A stretch of 64,000 bases of DNA from Nostoc desertorum CM1-VF14 (GCA_019359245.1 JAHHHR010000033.1:1-64000), one strand, 5' to 3'. Positions 35,045 through 43,808 are shown, numbered from the stretch's first letter. Made by a program: numbers and translations. The notes: generated by a model not told the origin, from the sequence alone.

Positions 35045-35880
35045 TCCTCTTTAATCACTCTTGCTCCCATTCAACATAACACCAGTTTAAATAAGGAAAC
35101 TTCACCAGGCGATAGCGATGCCTAGTTTGGACTGCGCCTACGCTATCTATATAACTAATACAAAAGCTAATAAAAATTCCTGCCACTGCCGCGACCGTCG
35201 TTTTCCATGCTCAAAGAATTCTCCCTAATAATCGCCTTTCTAATCACATCTACAGCGAGTAGAAAGGCAAAACAGGACATTCATTCAGGAAAAAATGATC
35301 AAAATGCAAATTAATCGGATTTGCCAGAACCCCGATTCAACAGGAAGGCATATTGAACTTCCTATATATAAAGCTCTGCGTCACTTTTTGATATACTGCT
35401 GAGTTACATAAAATTCTGTAAAGCTTCTCCAGAGGGAACCTGGGGCATTTTTTCATGGTATAAAAACGTCTATGTTTACCCTAATCAAAATTGATTGAGT
35501 GCTTTTGGCAATTTGGCATCCAAAATTTTCATGTTGCAGTTTTAATTGATATATCAACAGGGTTACAGGGACATTGAGAAAATTCTACAAGGGATTAATT
35601 CCCGTCTCAAAAATCCCACCCAATGGCCAGTTGTTGACGCTCACGCTCTGTAAACTACCTTAAACGGTGGATGCAGCAAACAAGCAGAGCAAAGCGTCAT
35701 CGCTTCACCACAACTGGCTAGAAATCAAACAGAAAACAAATAGTACAAATGGACTCATACCATTTCATGAAATATCTTATACAGATATAGGAGCGTACAG
35801 CTGTACGCTCCTATATCCGATTCATTATGTTGCAAAGATTTTTGGCGGAGATATTAGCATACCAAAGCGATCGCTACTAT
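35045..35880. other. 836-bp repeat-bearing gap
   Basis: No intact gene. It holds the 34-bp perfect palindrome at 35784-35817 and a short in-frame stretch at 35549-35653 (LIYQQGYRDIEKILQGINSR...) that looks like a protein remnant. The rest is AT-rich. Frames near 35667 lack a start signal. Confidence 0.45.
35784..35850. repeat. 34-bp perfect palindrome, copy 1 of a dispersed family
   Basis: The half-arm GATATAGGAGCGTACAG (35784-35800) is followed directly by its exact reverse complement (35801-35817). Downstream it shares ATGTTGCAAAGATTTTT with a second copy at about 38862-38913, so the repeat unit extends past the palindrome. Confidence 0.75.
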
Positions 35881-37176
35881 TTATTTAACTTGAAGCTGCT
35901 TTAGTTTATTATTTGCTGATAGTAGTAAATCTTGAGCTTTTAGATAGGCTGTTGTGCCATTTTGCACCTTTTCTAATTGATTAATAATACTCTGCAATTG
36001 ACTCAACACTTGATTTATCTCCACATCATGAGCATCAGTAGGAATTGAAGCAAGCAACCTTTCAATTTCTCGTTGCGCCGTCTCCAAAGCTTCCACAGCA
36101 TCTGCTTCAGATTGCCGCCTTACCTTAACTTGACCTAAATTAGCCTCATAAATTGCTAGTAACTTCTGTGCCTCAGTATAACCCGCCACATCTTTTGAAG
36201 AAATTTCTTTGAGCCGCTCAATTGCCTCTATCCACAAATTTTCTATCTGTTGCCATTCAGTTACAGTATGCGGCGGATTTTGACCAGCTTTAGCAGCTTG
36301 CCACGAAAATTGCCGTGCTGCGGTGATTAAAGCAGTGATGCGATCGTTCCCTGCTGCCAATCCAACAACTTCCTGAAACTCACGCTTATAATTATCTAAT
36401 TGATTTTGGACAGTTTTTCCTGCCAGAGTTTGACCAGGAATATGCTCTAATTGATTCAGCGCCGTTTGCCAAGCAGCTGTTCGAGTCTGCTTATCAGTTG
36501 CTGTTGCAGCCTGTTCATATTGCTGTTTTGCATTTAACAGGGTCTGCATATTATCGGTAAGCAAAGACTGAGCATTCTTTTCCTGAAAAACCTTAGCTTC
36601 TAGCTGTCCAACTTGACTACGGAATGCATTGAAACTGTAGCCACTAAAGCGCGAATTGTACCACCAATATCTGTATTCAGACCAATCATTAACAAAGGAA
36701 GTTGGTAACTTATCTAGATGTTTTTGTGCTTCTTGTAGCTTCTGTTCTCCCAAAGCCAAATCAGCAGGACTGGTAGCTTTGTCAATCAATTGTTCAGCTT
36801 GCTCGACTGATACCAACGCCTGCCGATAATGATTATCCATGCTGATGTAGCTGGGTAGCAACAAAAAAGGCGCATGGAGCATCACCGGACGGCGAATCAC
36901 CGGGTAAGGCTGGTTAGCCACCCAAATTACACCAACGGGAATGCCTATAAGTATTGCTATCCAAATAAGTCTACTACCTATACCCCGCTTGGCTTTGCTA
37001 TGCAGTTGCTGAGAAGATATCTTGAGCGCCTGCCTTTCTGACTCCATTTCATGCTCTAATTTAGCTAGGTTTTTGGGGGTTGCAGATTGTACGCTGGGGG
37101 CAGACGGATTTATCCCAGAAGTATTTGGAGAATTTTTACGCAAAAAATCCAAGTTTATTTTGTTTAAAAAAGCCAT
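35881..37176 (-). CDS. Membrane-anchored coiled-coil protein, function unknown
   Basis: About 431 residues. A short cytoplasmic N-terminus precedes one strong membrane span (RLIWIAILIGIPVGVIWVANQ). The remaining roughly 340 residues are helical with heptad-like Gln/Leu/Ala patterns (QLEAKVFQEKNAQSLLTDNMQTLLNAKQQYEQAA, EALETAQREIERLLASI). ATG 37176 (MAFLNKINLDFLRKN) is preferred over TTG 37209. No enzyme motif is present; a periplasmic scaffold or envelope role is a guess. Confidence 0.65.
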   Translation of the reverse strand: MAFLNKINLDFLRKNSPNTSGINPSAPSVQSATPKNLAKLEHEMESERQALKISSQQLHSKAKRGIGSRLIWIAILIGIPVGVIWVANQPYPVIRRPVMLHAPFLLLPSYISMDNHYRQALVSVEQAEQLIDKATSPADLALGEQKLQEAQKHLDKLPTSFVNDWSEYRYWWYNSRFSGYSFNAFRSQVGQLEAKVFQEKNAQSLLTDNMQTLLNAKQQYEQAATATDKQTRTAAWQTALNQLEHIPGQTLAGKTVQNQLDNYKREFQEVVGLAAGNDRITALITAARQFSWQAAKAGQNPPHTVTEWQQIENLWIEAIERLKEISSKDVAGYTEAQKLLAIYEANLGQVKVRRQSEADAVEALETAQREIERLLASIPTDAHDVEINQVLSQLQSIINQLEKVQNGTTAYLKAQDLLLSANNKLKQLQVK

Positions 37177-37235
37177 AAATATAGTCAGTACTGTGTTGAT
37201 TATTCCCAAAACAACACTGAGAATACATACAATAA

Positions 37236-37372
37236 TAGGACTTACGCAAAATACCTCTCAGACTCTCTTTTCTCCGTGTCGCGCCAGTTGCTACAAGTCG
37301 GGGAACCCCAAGGGCGCACTGACTTCTCTACACCTCTGCGGTTCCTTATTCCGTAATCGTACGTAAGTCCTA
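37236..37372. mobile_element. 137-bp MITE-like element, TAGGACTTACG ends
   Basis: Terminal inverted repeats TAGGACTTACG (37236-37246) and CGTAAGTCCTA (37362-37372) are perfect. The interior contains TCTCTTTTCTCCGTGTC and CACCTCTGCGGTTCCTTATT, a sequence style repeated near 51460. No coding capacity. It lies upstream of the coiled-coil gene. Confidence 0.65.
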
Positions 37373-37627
37373 AAAAAGTAAACAAGCGTAAATAAATTAA
37401 AGTTTATAGTAAGGACTTTAGTCCTGATAAAATTTGCTATGAGCGATGAATCGCTCACTACGAACTAAGATTTTATTGTATGTTTAATTATGCCTATCTA
37501 CTTAAGTTATAAATTACGATCCAATGTGAAGATTAAATGACTCTTAAACCGTGTAATAAGGTACTCTCACATCTTAGTTAAGTCTGATATCTTCCTGATA
37601 ACAGCTTTGTTATTGCCAGGTAGATTG

Positions 37628-38347
37628 ATGAGTCGAATTAATGGATTTATAGGACGACGCAATTTCTTAAAATTTGCAAGTGTAGTAGGTATTGCGGCTA
37701 CTGCTTTTGGTGATAGCTTTTGGAGTACAGAGCAAACTGCTGTTGCTGATATTCATCTAGATAACCCTAATCCAGTTAGTCCTAATGAAGCTATCAAACG
37801 TTTACTGGATGGTAATCAAAGATTTATCAATCAAAAACGCAAATATCCCGATCAATCATTAGAACGTCTACGATTAGTTGCTAAAGCTCAGTATCCGTTT
37901 GCCGCCATATTAGGTTGTGCAGATTCTAGAGTACCTGCGGAAATTGTCTTCGATCAAGGACTTGGAGATTTATTTGTCGTTAGAGTTGCTGGTAATGTCG
38001 TCAGTGACACTGTTATAGGCAGTCTGGAATATTCTACAACAGTATTGGGTTCGCAGTTGATTGTGGTTTTGGGTCATAAAAGATGCGGTGCAGTCGCAGA
38101 AGCAATCAAAAACGAACCACTTCCTGGCAGAATTGGTTTGATTGTTGAAGGCATCAAACCATCTGTAGAAAGGGTAAAGCTAAGAACTGGTGATAGTATG
38201 CAAGATGCGGTTATTGCCAATATTCAATATCAGACTCAAAAGTTGCAGGAAAACTCAACTATTTTAGCTAAATTGCTCCGTGAAGGTAAACTAAAAATTG
38301 TTGGAGCTTGTTACGATATTGACACTGGTAAAATCAATATTATTTAA
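37628..38347 (+). CDS. Beta-class carbonic anhydrase, Tat-exported
   Basis: 239 residues from ATG 37628 (AGG 7 nt upstream). The N-terminus carries a twin-arginine motif, GRRNFLKFASVVGIAATAF (Arg10-Arg11), predicting folded export to the periplasm. The zinc site is Cys97, His150 and Cys153 (LGCADSRVPAE, LGHKRCGA) with the Asp99-Arg101 pair. It interconverts CO2 and bicarbonate outside the cytoplasmic membrane, as in EcaB-type enzymes. The C-terminal ACYDIDTGKI is typical. Stand-alone gene. Confidence 0.9.
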   Translation: MSRINGFIGRRNFLKFASVVGIAATAFGDSFWSTEQTAVADIHLDNPNPVSPNEAIKRLLDGNQRFINQKRKYPDQSLERLRLVAKAQYPFAAILGCADSRVPAEIVFDQGLGDLFVVRVAGNVVSDTVIGSLEYSTTVLGSQLIVVLGHKRCGAVAEAIKNEPLPGRIGLIVEGIKPSVERVKLRTGDSMQDAVIANIQYQTQKLQENSTILAKLLREGKLKIVGACYDIDTGKINII

Positions 38348-38601
38348 GCATCTGATACGTTTTAGTCTAAAATGTTAGTTTAAGAATATTGTAAAAATTA
38401 TTAGTATAAAATATTTTTTATTGATAATCTTGAAACTTACAAAATTATTTCTTATATCATGTCCGCATAATTAATTACGATTCTCACAGTCATTGCACCC
38501 CTCCCCGCTTGCGAGGCTACGGTGTACACACAAGTATTCGGGAGACAAAGCACAGCTTTGGCGGGGTGAAGTTTTTCGGGTTTAATAAACAATCAAGCAG
38601 A

Positions 38602-38819
38602 CATGATTAGGACTGACGCATTGACAAGAAATACTAAATATGAATTAAGGTTAAAAACCATATCTTTCCTAAGGGCACAGCAATGCTGTGCCCCTACAGC
38701 ATTGTCTATTTATGTAGTTTACCGCCGTAGGCATCGCAGGATAATTGAGAAAAGCCTAAAAACTCCCGATTTTAGGTAATGCATATCACGATGTATTTGT
38801 ACAGTGCGTAAGTCCTAAT
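38602..38819. mobile_element. About 218-bp MITE-like element, 18-bp imperfect ends
   Basis: The left end ATTAGGACTGACGCATTG and the right end CAGTGCGTAAGTCCTAAT are inverted copies matching at 16 of 18 positions. The core AGGACTTACG is shared with the element at 37236-37372. Nested within it are the GGGCACAGCA hairpin (38673-38693) and a dispersed 24-bp repeat (38714-38737). Confidence 0.6.
38673..38693. repeat. GGGCACAGCA perfect hairpin
   Basis: Arms GGGCACAGCA and TGCTGTGCCC are separated by one base. It is followed by CCTACA as in the dispersed Nostoc hairpin repeats. It lies inside the MITE-like unit. Confidence 0.7.
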
Positions 38820-38861
38820 GATATTAGAAAATATTTAAAAAATCCTCTTGTCAACATTTAT

Positions 38862-38913
38862 GGGGGCGTACAGATGTACGCCTATATAGCTGATGCATTT
38901 GTTGCAAAGATTT
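38862..38913. repeat. GGGCGTACAG repeat, copy 2
   Basis: GGGCGTACAGATGTACGCC is followed by TATATAGCTGATGCATTTG and TTGCAAAGATTTTT. It aligns with the unit at 35784-35850 but its palindrome is shorter and imperfect. Confidence 0.65.
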
Positions 38914-39421
38914 TTTAACTAGAAGTCCCTTATGTCGCAATGCTTAGGTTAGAAAAATTCAGAAAAACCCAGAAGCAAAACACAGTCAAAGCTTGTAAAA
39001 AATAATCCCAGCAGAGGCCAGATAACAAGGCCGCCTGCCAGGAAGGTATAGTATATTCTGGCCATGTTTGATTAGGTTAGCGCTTATTTATCAAAAATAA
39101 TTGCGTATCCCTAAATAAGATACCTAAATACTTTGGAAAAGACAGTTAAGAACAGCTACTAAATAGGTTAATTTCCAATTAAACCCAATAATTTATCAAA
39201 TTAGGAGAAGAGAACACGGAAAACTATTTCCCAATGCACCATGTCCAATACTTTTCTATGAGAGGCTGCGCCCTAAGCGTACTCCTAGGTCGAAGCTACG
39301 CGTAGCGTCTCTAAGAGTTGCTATGCCGTAGGCTTTACGGCAAAGCTCAGTATAAGTGCCCTATGCCCCATAATATAAGAAAGCGCTTCACACTTCTTAA
39401 ATAATCAGCTTTATTAGAACA

Positions 39422-40930
39422 ATGGCAAGAGACTTGCGGGGATTCATTAAAATTTTGGAAGAAAGAGGACAATTACGGCGGATTTCAGCTTTAATTGACC
39501 CAAATTTAGAAATTGCTGAGATTTCTAACCGTATGCTGCAAAAAGGTGGCCCAGGATTGTTGTTTGAAAACGTCAAAGGCGCTTCCTTCCCGGTGGCGGT
39601 GAATTTGATGGGAACTGTGGAAAGGATTTGCTGGGCGATGAATATGCAGCATCCAGAGGAATTGGAAACTCTGGGGAAAAAATTGAGTATGCTGCAACAG
39701 CCAAAACCGCCGAAGAAAATTTCCCAGGCGATAGATTTTGGGAAAGTACTGTTTGATGTCGTGAAAGCGAAACCAGGACGGGACTTTTTCCCGGCTTGTC
39801 AGCAAGTTGTGCTTCAAGGTAATGATTTAGATTTAAATAAGTTGCCTTTAATACGTCCTTATATTGGTGATGCTGGCAAGATTATTACGCTGGGACTGGT
39901 AATTACCAAGGATTGTGAAACTGGTACACCAAATGTAGGTGTGTATCGGTTACAACTACAATCTCAGAATACAATGACGGTTCACTGGTTATCGGTGCGG
40001 GGTGGGGCAAGGCATTTGCGAAAAGCAGCTGAATGTGGGAAGAAATTAGAAGTTGCGATCGCACTTGGTGTAGATCCTCTAATTATCATGGCAGCTGCCA
40101 CACCTATACCTGTAGATTTATCAGAATGGCTGTTTGCTGGATTGTACGGTGGTTCTGGTGTGCAGTTGGCCAAGTGTAAAACCGTCGATTTGGAAGTTCC
40201 CGCAGATTCAGAATTTGTCTTAGAAGGGACGATTACGCCAGGGGAAGTTTTACCAGATGGGCCATTTGGCGACCACATGGGTTATTACGGCGGCGTTGAG
40301 GATTCGCCGTTGATCCGCTTTGAGTGTATGACGCATCGGAAAAATCCGATTTACTTAACAACATTTAGCGGTCGTCCACCTAAAGAAGAAGCGATGATGG
40401 CGATCGCACTAAATCGCATCTATACCCCCATACTGCGACAACAAGTATCAGAAATTGTCGATTTCTTCCTACCAATGGAAGCTTTGAGTTACAAAGCGGC
40501 GATTATTTCCATCGATAAAGCATATCCGGGACAAGCGCGACGAGCAGCTTTAGCATTTTGGAGTGCTTTACCACAGTTTACATACACAAAATTTGTAATT
40601 GTTGTGGATAAAGACATAAATATTCGCGATCCGCGTCAAGTGGTGTGGGCGATTAGTTCTAAAGTTGACCCAGTGCGGGATGTCTTTATTTTGCCGAATA
40701 CGCCTTTTGATACGTTAGATTTTGCCAGTGAAAAGATTGGCTTAGGTGGACGCATGGGAATTGATGCAACTACAAAGATTCCGCCGGAAACAGACCATGA
40801 ATGGGGTTTGCCTTTGGAATCTGACCCAGATGTGGCGGCGATGGTAGAAAGGCGATGGGCGGAATATGGTTTGGCAGAGTTGCAATTAGGAGAAGTAGAC
40901 CCGAATTTGTTTGGCTATGATATGAGATAA
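39422..40930 (+). CDS. ubiD: UbiD-family prenylated-FMN decarboxylase
   Basis: 502 residues, full family length. MARDLRGFIKILEERGQLRRI is the typical start. The prFMN/metal site region is TPNVGVYRLQLQSQNTMTVHW, followed by RGGARHLRKAAECGKKLEVAIALG and the acid region VLEGTITPGEVLPDGPFGDHMGYYG. In cyanobacteria it probably decarboxylates 4-hydroxy-3-polyprenylbenzoate in plastoquinone synthesis and needs UbiX-made prFMN. ubiX is not in the window; sds at 58 kb belongs to the same pathway. Confidence 0.9.
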   Translation: MARDLRGFIKILEERGQLRRISALIDPNLEIAEISNRMLQKGGPGLLFENVKGASFPVAVNLMGTVERICWAMNMQHPEELETLGKKLSMLQQPKPPKKISQAIDFGKVLFDVVKAKPGRDFFPACQQVVLQGNDLDLNKLPLIRPYIGDAGKIITLGLVITKDCETGTPNVGVYRLQLQSQNTMTVHWLSVRGGARHLRKAAECGKKLEVAIALGVDPLIIMAAATPIPVDLSEWLFAGLYGGSGVQLAKCKTVDLEVPADSEFVLEGTITPGEVLPDGPFGDHMGYYGGVEDSPLIRFECMTHRKNPIYLTTFSGRPPKEEAMMAIALNRIYTPILRQQVSEIVDFFLPMEALSYKAAIISIDKAYPGQARRAALAFWSALPQFTYTKFVIVVDKDINIRDPRQVVWAISSKVDPVRDVFILPNTPFDTLDFASEKIGLGGRMGIDATTKIPPETDHEWGLPLESDPDVAAMVERRWAEYGLAELQLGEVDPNLFGYDMR

Positions 40931-40949
40931 CATGCTAGGTAGAAACTGG

Positions 40950-41377
40950 CAAAAATCGATGCTGGCTATCAGCTTACACTGAAGTATCCTAGTATTATCA
41001 ATCATTAAAATATCTCCTTTACGCCACGAAATTTCCGTGGTGATTTTTTCAGCAATGTTATTCAGTTCAGAGACAACCTCTTCAGAAATATCTGAATCAT
41101 CTTCAAATTTAAAGATGTTTTGGCTCAACTGCTTTGTAGGCAATCGACTATTAATAAACTTTGAGTACACATCATGTAGTTGTGTTTCATCCATCTGCGT
41201 AGGCGTATCCCGTCGTAGACATCGCAGGGCTAAATTTTGTAAAATTAGGAGTGTTATTACAGTACTAAAATCCCTTTTATAGAACTGTGTTACAAAGTTA
41301 GCCCTAATTTGTTTGGGTAGATTATGAGATAGAAATAAGGCTCCAATTTTAGATACTGAGGCAAAAAACTTGAGCAA
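40950..41377 (-). pseudogene. Remnant of a TauD/SyrP-like Fe(II)/2OG dioxygenase
   Basis: The translated segment MDETQLHDVYSKFINSRL...ITTEISWRKGDILMIDNTRIL matches the C-terminal core of TauD-type dioxygenases, where W-x-x-GDILMIDN precedes the metal-ligand HGR. Here HGR is lost (TRILQCKL) and the following strands are missing. Upstream, the frame runs into a repeat-derived stretch (LALRCLRRDTPTQ, about 41193-41232) and unrelated residues. The facial-triad front half is absent. It is wedged between ubiD and the SH3 gene and overlaps the ubiD end only by frame. Confidence 0.55.
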
Positions 41378-41380
41378 ACT

Positions 41381-41920
41381 ATGACAATAAAAGTTAAAAA
41401 TCCAGCATCAAATTTAGTGATAAGATTGGCATTCAGTTGTATTAGTGTCATACTCAATAGTGGCATAGCTCATCAAATAGCTTTAGCGAAATCAATTAAT
41501 CCACAAAAGTGCGATATTTTTGCTTACGTCACCGATACAGATCCGCAAGGTTTAAATGTGCGGAGTGGTGCAAGTACAAATAACACGATTCTAGGGCAAA
41601 TCCCCATCAACGAAACAGTTCAGGTTATTGGTGCTGCTAGAAATTGGGTACAGATTACTAATGCTAGCGATGGTTTTCAAGGAACTGGATGGGTATCCGT
41701 GCCAAAGTTAAGACTAACAACCCGGGGCTATGGAACTAATAGCGTGGATTTATATGCTAGTACCAATCAACAAAGCCTAAAAGTGCGAAGAATTCCTGCT
41801 AATACGGTTGTTAAGTTGTTAGGCTGTCAGGGAGATTGGGCGCAGGTGGAATATCAAGGTGTTAAAGGTTGGTTGACAAGGAAAGATCAATGTGGTGCAG
41901 CTCTTACTACTTGTTCTTAA
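41381..41920 (+). CDS. Secreted protein with two bacterial SH3 domains
   Basis: 179 residues. An N-terminal hydrophobic segment (LVIRLAFSCISVILNSGIAHQIALA) acts as a signal or anchor. SH3b domain 1 is FAYVTDTDPQGLNVRSGASTNNTILGQI...GWVSVPKL, and domain 2 is DLYASTNQQSLKVRRIPANTVVKLLGCQGDWAQVEYQGVKGWL. Such domains bind peptidoglycan or peptides in the periplasm. Specific role unknown. Confidence 0.75.
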   Translation: MTIKVKNPASNLVIRLAFSCISVILNSGIAHQIALAKSINPQKCDIFAYVTDTDPQGLNVRSGASTNNTILGQIPINETVQVIGAARNWVQITNASDGFQGTGWVSVPKLRLTTRGYGTNSVDLYASTNQQSLKVRRIPANTVVKLLGCQGDWAQVEYQGVKGWLTRKDQCGAALTTCS

Positions 41921-42037
41921 AACCCCTCCCCGCTCTTCGAGAGGCGGGACTAGAGTCGGGGATGAAGTTTGGGTTGGAGTTTTGATTTTGGATCATTAGC
42001 GCGATTGGTGATTAGCTAATATTTCATGTATTATTCC

Positions 42038-42064
42038 CAGCGATGCCTACGGCGGTAAACTACG
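42038..42064 (+). repeat. Dispersed 24-bp repeat GCGATGCCTACGGCGGTAAA
   Basis: The GCGATGCCTACGGCGGTAAACTAC motif near 42040-42063 is an exact inverted copy of the sequence at 38714-38737. A typical Nostoc intergenic repeat. The surrounding spacer (41921-42191) also has CCCTCCCCGC and GGGGATGAAGTTT fragments of the 38.5-kb repeat and no gene. Confidence 0.65.
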
Positions 42065-42191
42065 CACTCTCCCAACTCTTTAAAACTCTGGCATAATCAG
42101 ATATGGCTGCACCTAAAAAGCTAATTGAAAGGTTTACGCCAACTGGATATTTTAATAGAATAATCTCATCAACAGATTCGCAGAAATATAA

Positions 42192-43808
42192 ATGGACTGG
42201 ATTACACTACTGCGATCGCTACAATCTGATTTTATTAAAAGGTTAGCATCTGGTTGTCTGCTTCATTGTGAAACAGAAGGTCAATATAGTGAATTAACTA
42301 TAATCTCTGGAGAAAGGTTAAGGGCACTACGGGAATTTTGCTGGCTGATGGCTGAGAAATATAAACGTGTTTTACCAGTCCGTGACGTTTTTATTAGCTA
42401 TCTCAAAGGGAAGTTGGGTGAGGAAGTTGTCAAAGAACGTTTAGCTGATTTTATTACCGAAGTTGATTATGAAAAGCGATTCGGCGGCGATGGCAATATA
42501 GATTTTACCTTGACTTCTGACCCATCTATTGGTATCGAGGTTAAATCTCGTCACGGTCGGATTGATAGAGTTAGATGGTCAATCAGTTCTGAAGAAGTTG
42601 AAAAAAATGCAGTTGTAGTTTGCATTTTGATTCAAGAAGATGTAAGTGAAGCACAATCTGAGTATCATCTTTTTTTGGCTGGCTTTCTCCCAACCCGGAT
42701 GATTAAGTTGAAGACTGGTAAAATTTCATTTGGCATAGAACAATTACTGTATGGTGGTGGTTTATGGTGTTATCTAGAACAGTTACAATCTTCTATAAAT
42801 AATTCTAGGCAACAATCATCAATTCACAAATATTTTCCGAAACAAGAAATTCTATCTAAGCCAACTATTAATCAGGTGTTCAAATCTTCTTTTAAAGCCG
42901 AATATAGCGATGAAGATTTAAATATATTTTATGTAAAATTAGGCGATGAATGTTTTGAAAAAGGAGAATATACAAATGCGATCGCTAACTATAACCAAGC
43001 CTTACAAGTCAAATCTAGTGACATTAATTTATATTATAAACGAGGTTTAGCTTACTATCAAGTAGGCGATTATGAAGCTGCGATCGCAGATTATTCTCAG
43101 GCAATCCAGATGAATCTTCATGATGCTAAATCTTACAATAAACGAGGTTTAGCTCTGTCTCAACTGGGAAGATTAGAAGAAGCAATTAATGATTATAGCG
43201 AGGCTATCAGAATTAACCCTAATGTTGCCGTAGCTTATAAAAACCGGGCTGAAGCTCGTTCTCACGTAGGAGATAATCAGGGAGCAATTGAAGATTATAC
43301 CCAGGCTATTAAAATTAACCCCCATTATGCTGATACTTATAAAAATCGTGGGATTGCTCGTTATTTATTAAGCTCTCAACCGGGATTTCCTCAAGCAATT
43401 AAGATTAATCCTAAAGATGCCATAGCTTATAAAAAACGTGGTAATGCTCGTTCTGACTTAGGAGATTTTGAAGGAGCAATTGAAGATTATACTCAAGCAA
43501 TACAGATTAATTCAAATTATGCTGATGCTTATTATAATCGTGGTAATGTTCGCTCTGACTTAGGAGATTTTGAAGGAGCAATTGAAGATTATACTCAGAC
43601 AATACAGATTAATTCAAATTATGCCGATGCTTATTATAATCGTGGCAATATCCGTTTAGAAATAGCCGATAAACAGGGAGCAATTGAAGATTTTCAAAAA
43701 GCGGCAGACATATATCGTAAAGAAGGTAAGCTAGAAGCACTCAAAGATACACGAGAAATTATATTAGATTTACAAATAGAAGAATCATTAGATATTTTAA
43801 ATTTCTAA
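42192..43808 (+). CDS. PD-(D/E)XK nuclease-like domain fused to TPR repeats
   Basis: 538 residues. The N-terminal region (about 55-200) has GNIDFTLTSDPSIGIEVKSRHG, where Asp104 and Glu116-x-Lys118 fit the D...ExK nuclease signature, and upstream LGEEVVKERL. From about 250 come roughly eight TPRs of the YxxRGxAxxxLGDxxxAIxDYxxAIxINP type. One unit is truncated (SSQPGFPQAIKINPKD), and the last two full units come from a recent 102-bp duplication. Function unknown; the fusion suggests a nuclease targeted by protein contacts. Confidence 0.65.
   Translation: MDWITLLRSLQSDFIKRLASGCLLHCETEGQYSELTIISGERLRALREFCWLMAEKYKRVLPVRDVFISYLKGKLGEEVVKERLADFITEVDYEKRFGGDGNIDFTLTSDPSIGIEVKSRHGRIDRVRWSISSEEVEKNAVVVCILIQEDVSEAQSEYHLFLAGFLPTRMIKLKTGKISFGIEQLLYGGGLWCYLEQLQSSINNSRQQSSIHKYFPKQEILSKPTINQVFKSSFKAEYSDEDLNIFYVKLGDECFEKGEYTNAIANYNQALQVKSSDINLYYKRGLAYYQVGDYEAAIADYSQAIQMNLHDAKSYNKRGLALSQLGRLEEAINDYSEAIRINPNVAVAYKNRAEARSHVGDNQGAIEDYTQAIKINPHYADTYKNRGIARYLLSSQPGFPQAIKINPKDAIAYKKRGNARSDLGDFEGAIEDYTQAIQINSNYADAYYNRGNVRSDLGDFEGAIEDYTQTIQINSNYADAYYNRGNIRLEIADKQGAIEDFQKAADIYRKEGKLEALKDTREIILDLQIEESLDILNF
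43452..43655 (+). repeat. 102-bp tandem duplication inside the TPR coding region
   Basis: Bases 43452-43553 and 43554-43655 are about 93% identical (seven differences by eye). The unit is three 34-residue-register codons (102 bp = 34 codons), so the frame is kept and exactly one TPR is added. Confidence 0.85.

Larger units (their letters stand above)
38348..39421. other. 1.07-kb gene-free region dense in repeats
   Basis: It contains a remnant repeat (38498-38605), a MITE-like unit (38602-38819) with an internal hairpin, a GTACAG repeat copy (38862-38913), and a potential GGCCAGA/TCTGGCC stem (about 39016-39063). It also holds a patch of GCTACGCGTAGC-family repeats (about 39262-39350). No ORF of note; the ubiD promoter is presumably near the end. 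Confidence 0.6.

Noticed and set aside
35667..35888. 73-residue plus-strand protein
   Set aside because: Runs through the 34-bp palindrome repeat and has no start signal.
40886..41377. Functional 163-residue protein
   Set aside because: Contains repeat-derived residues, lacks the metal site of the family it resembles and overlaps the end of ubiD; treated as a pseudogene.
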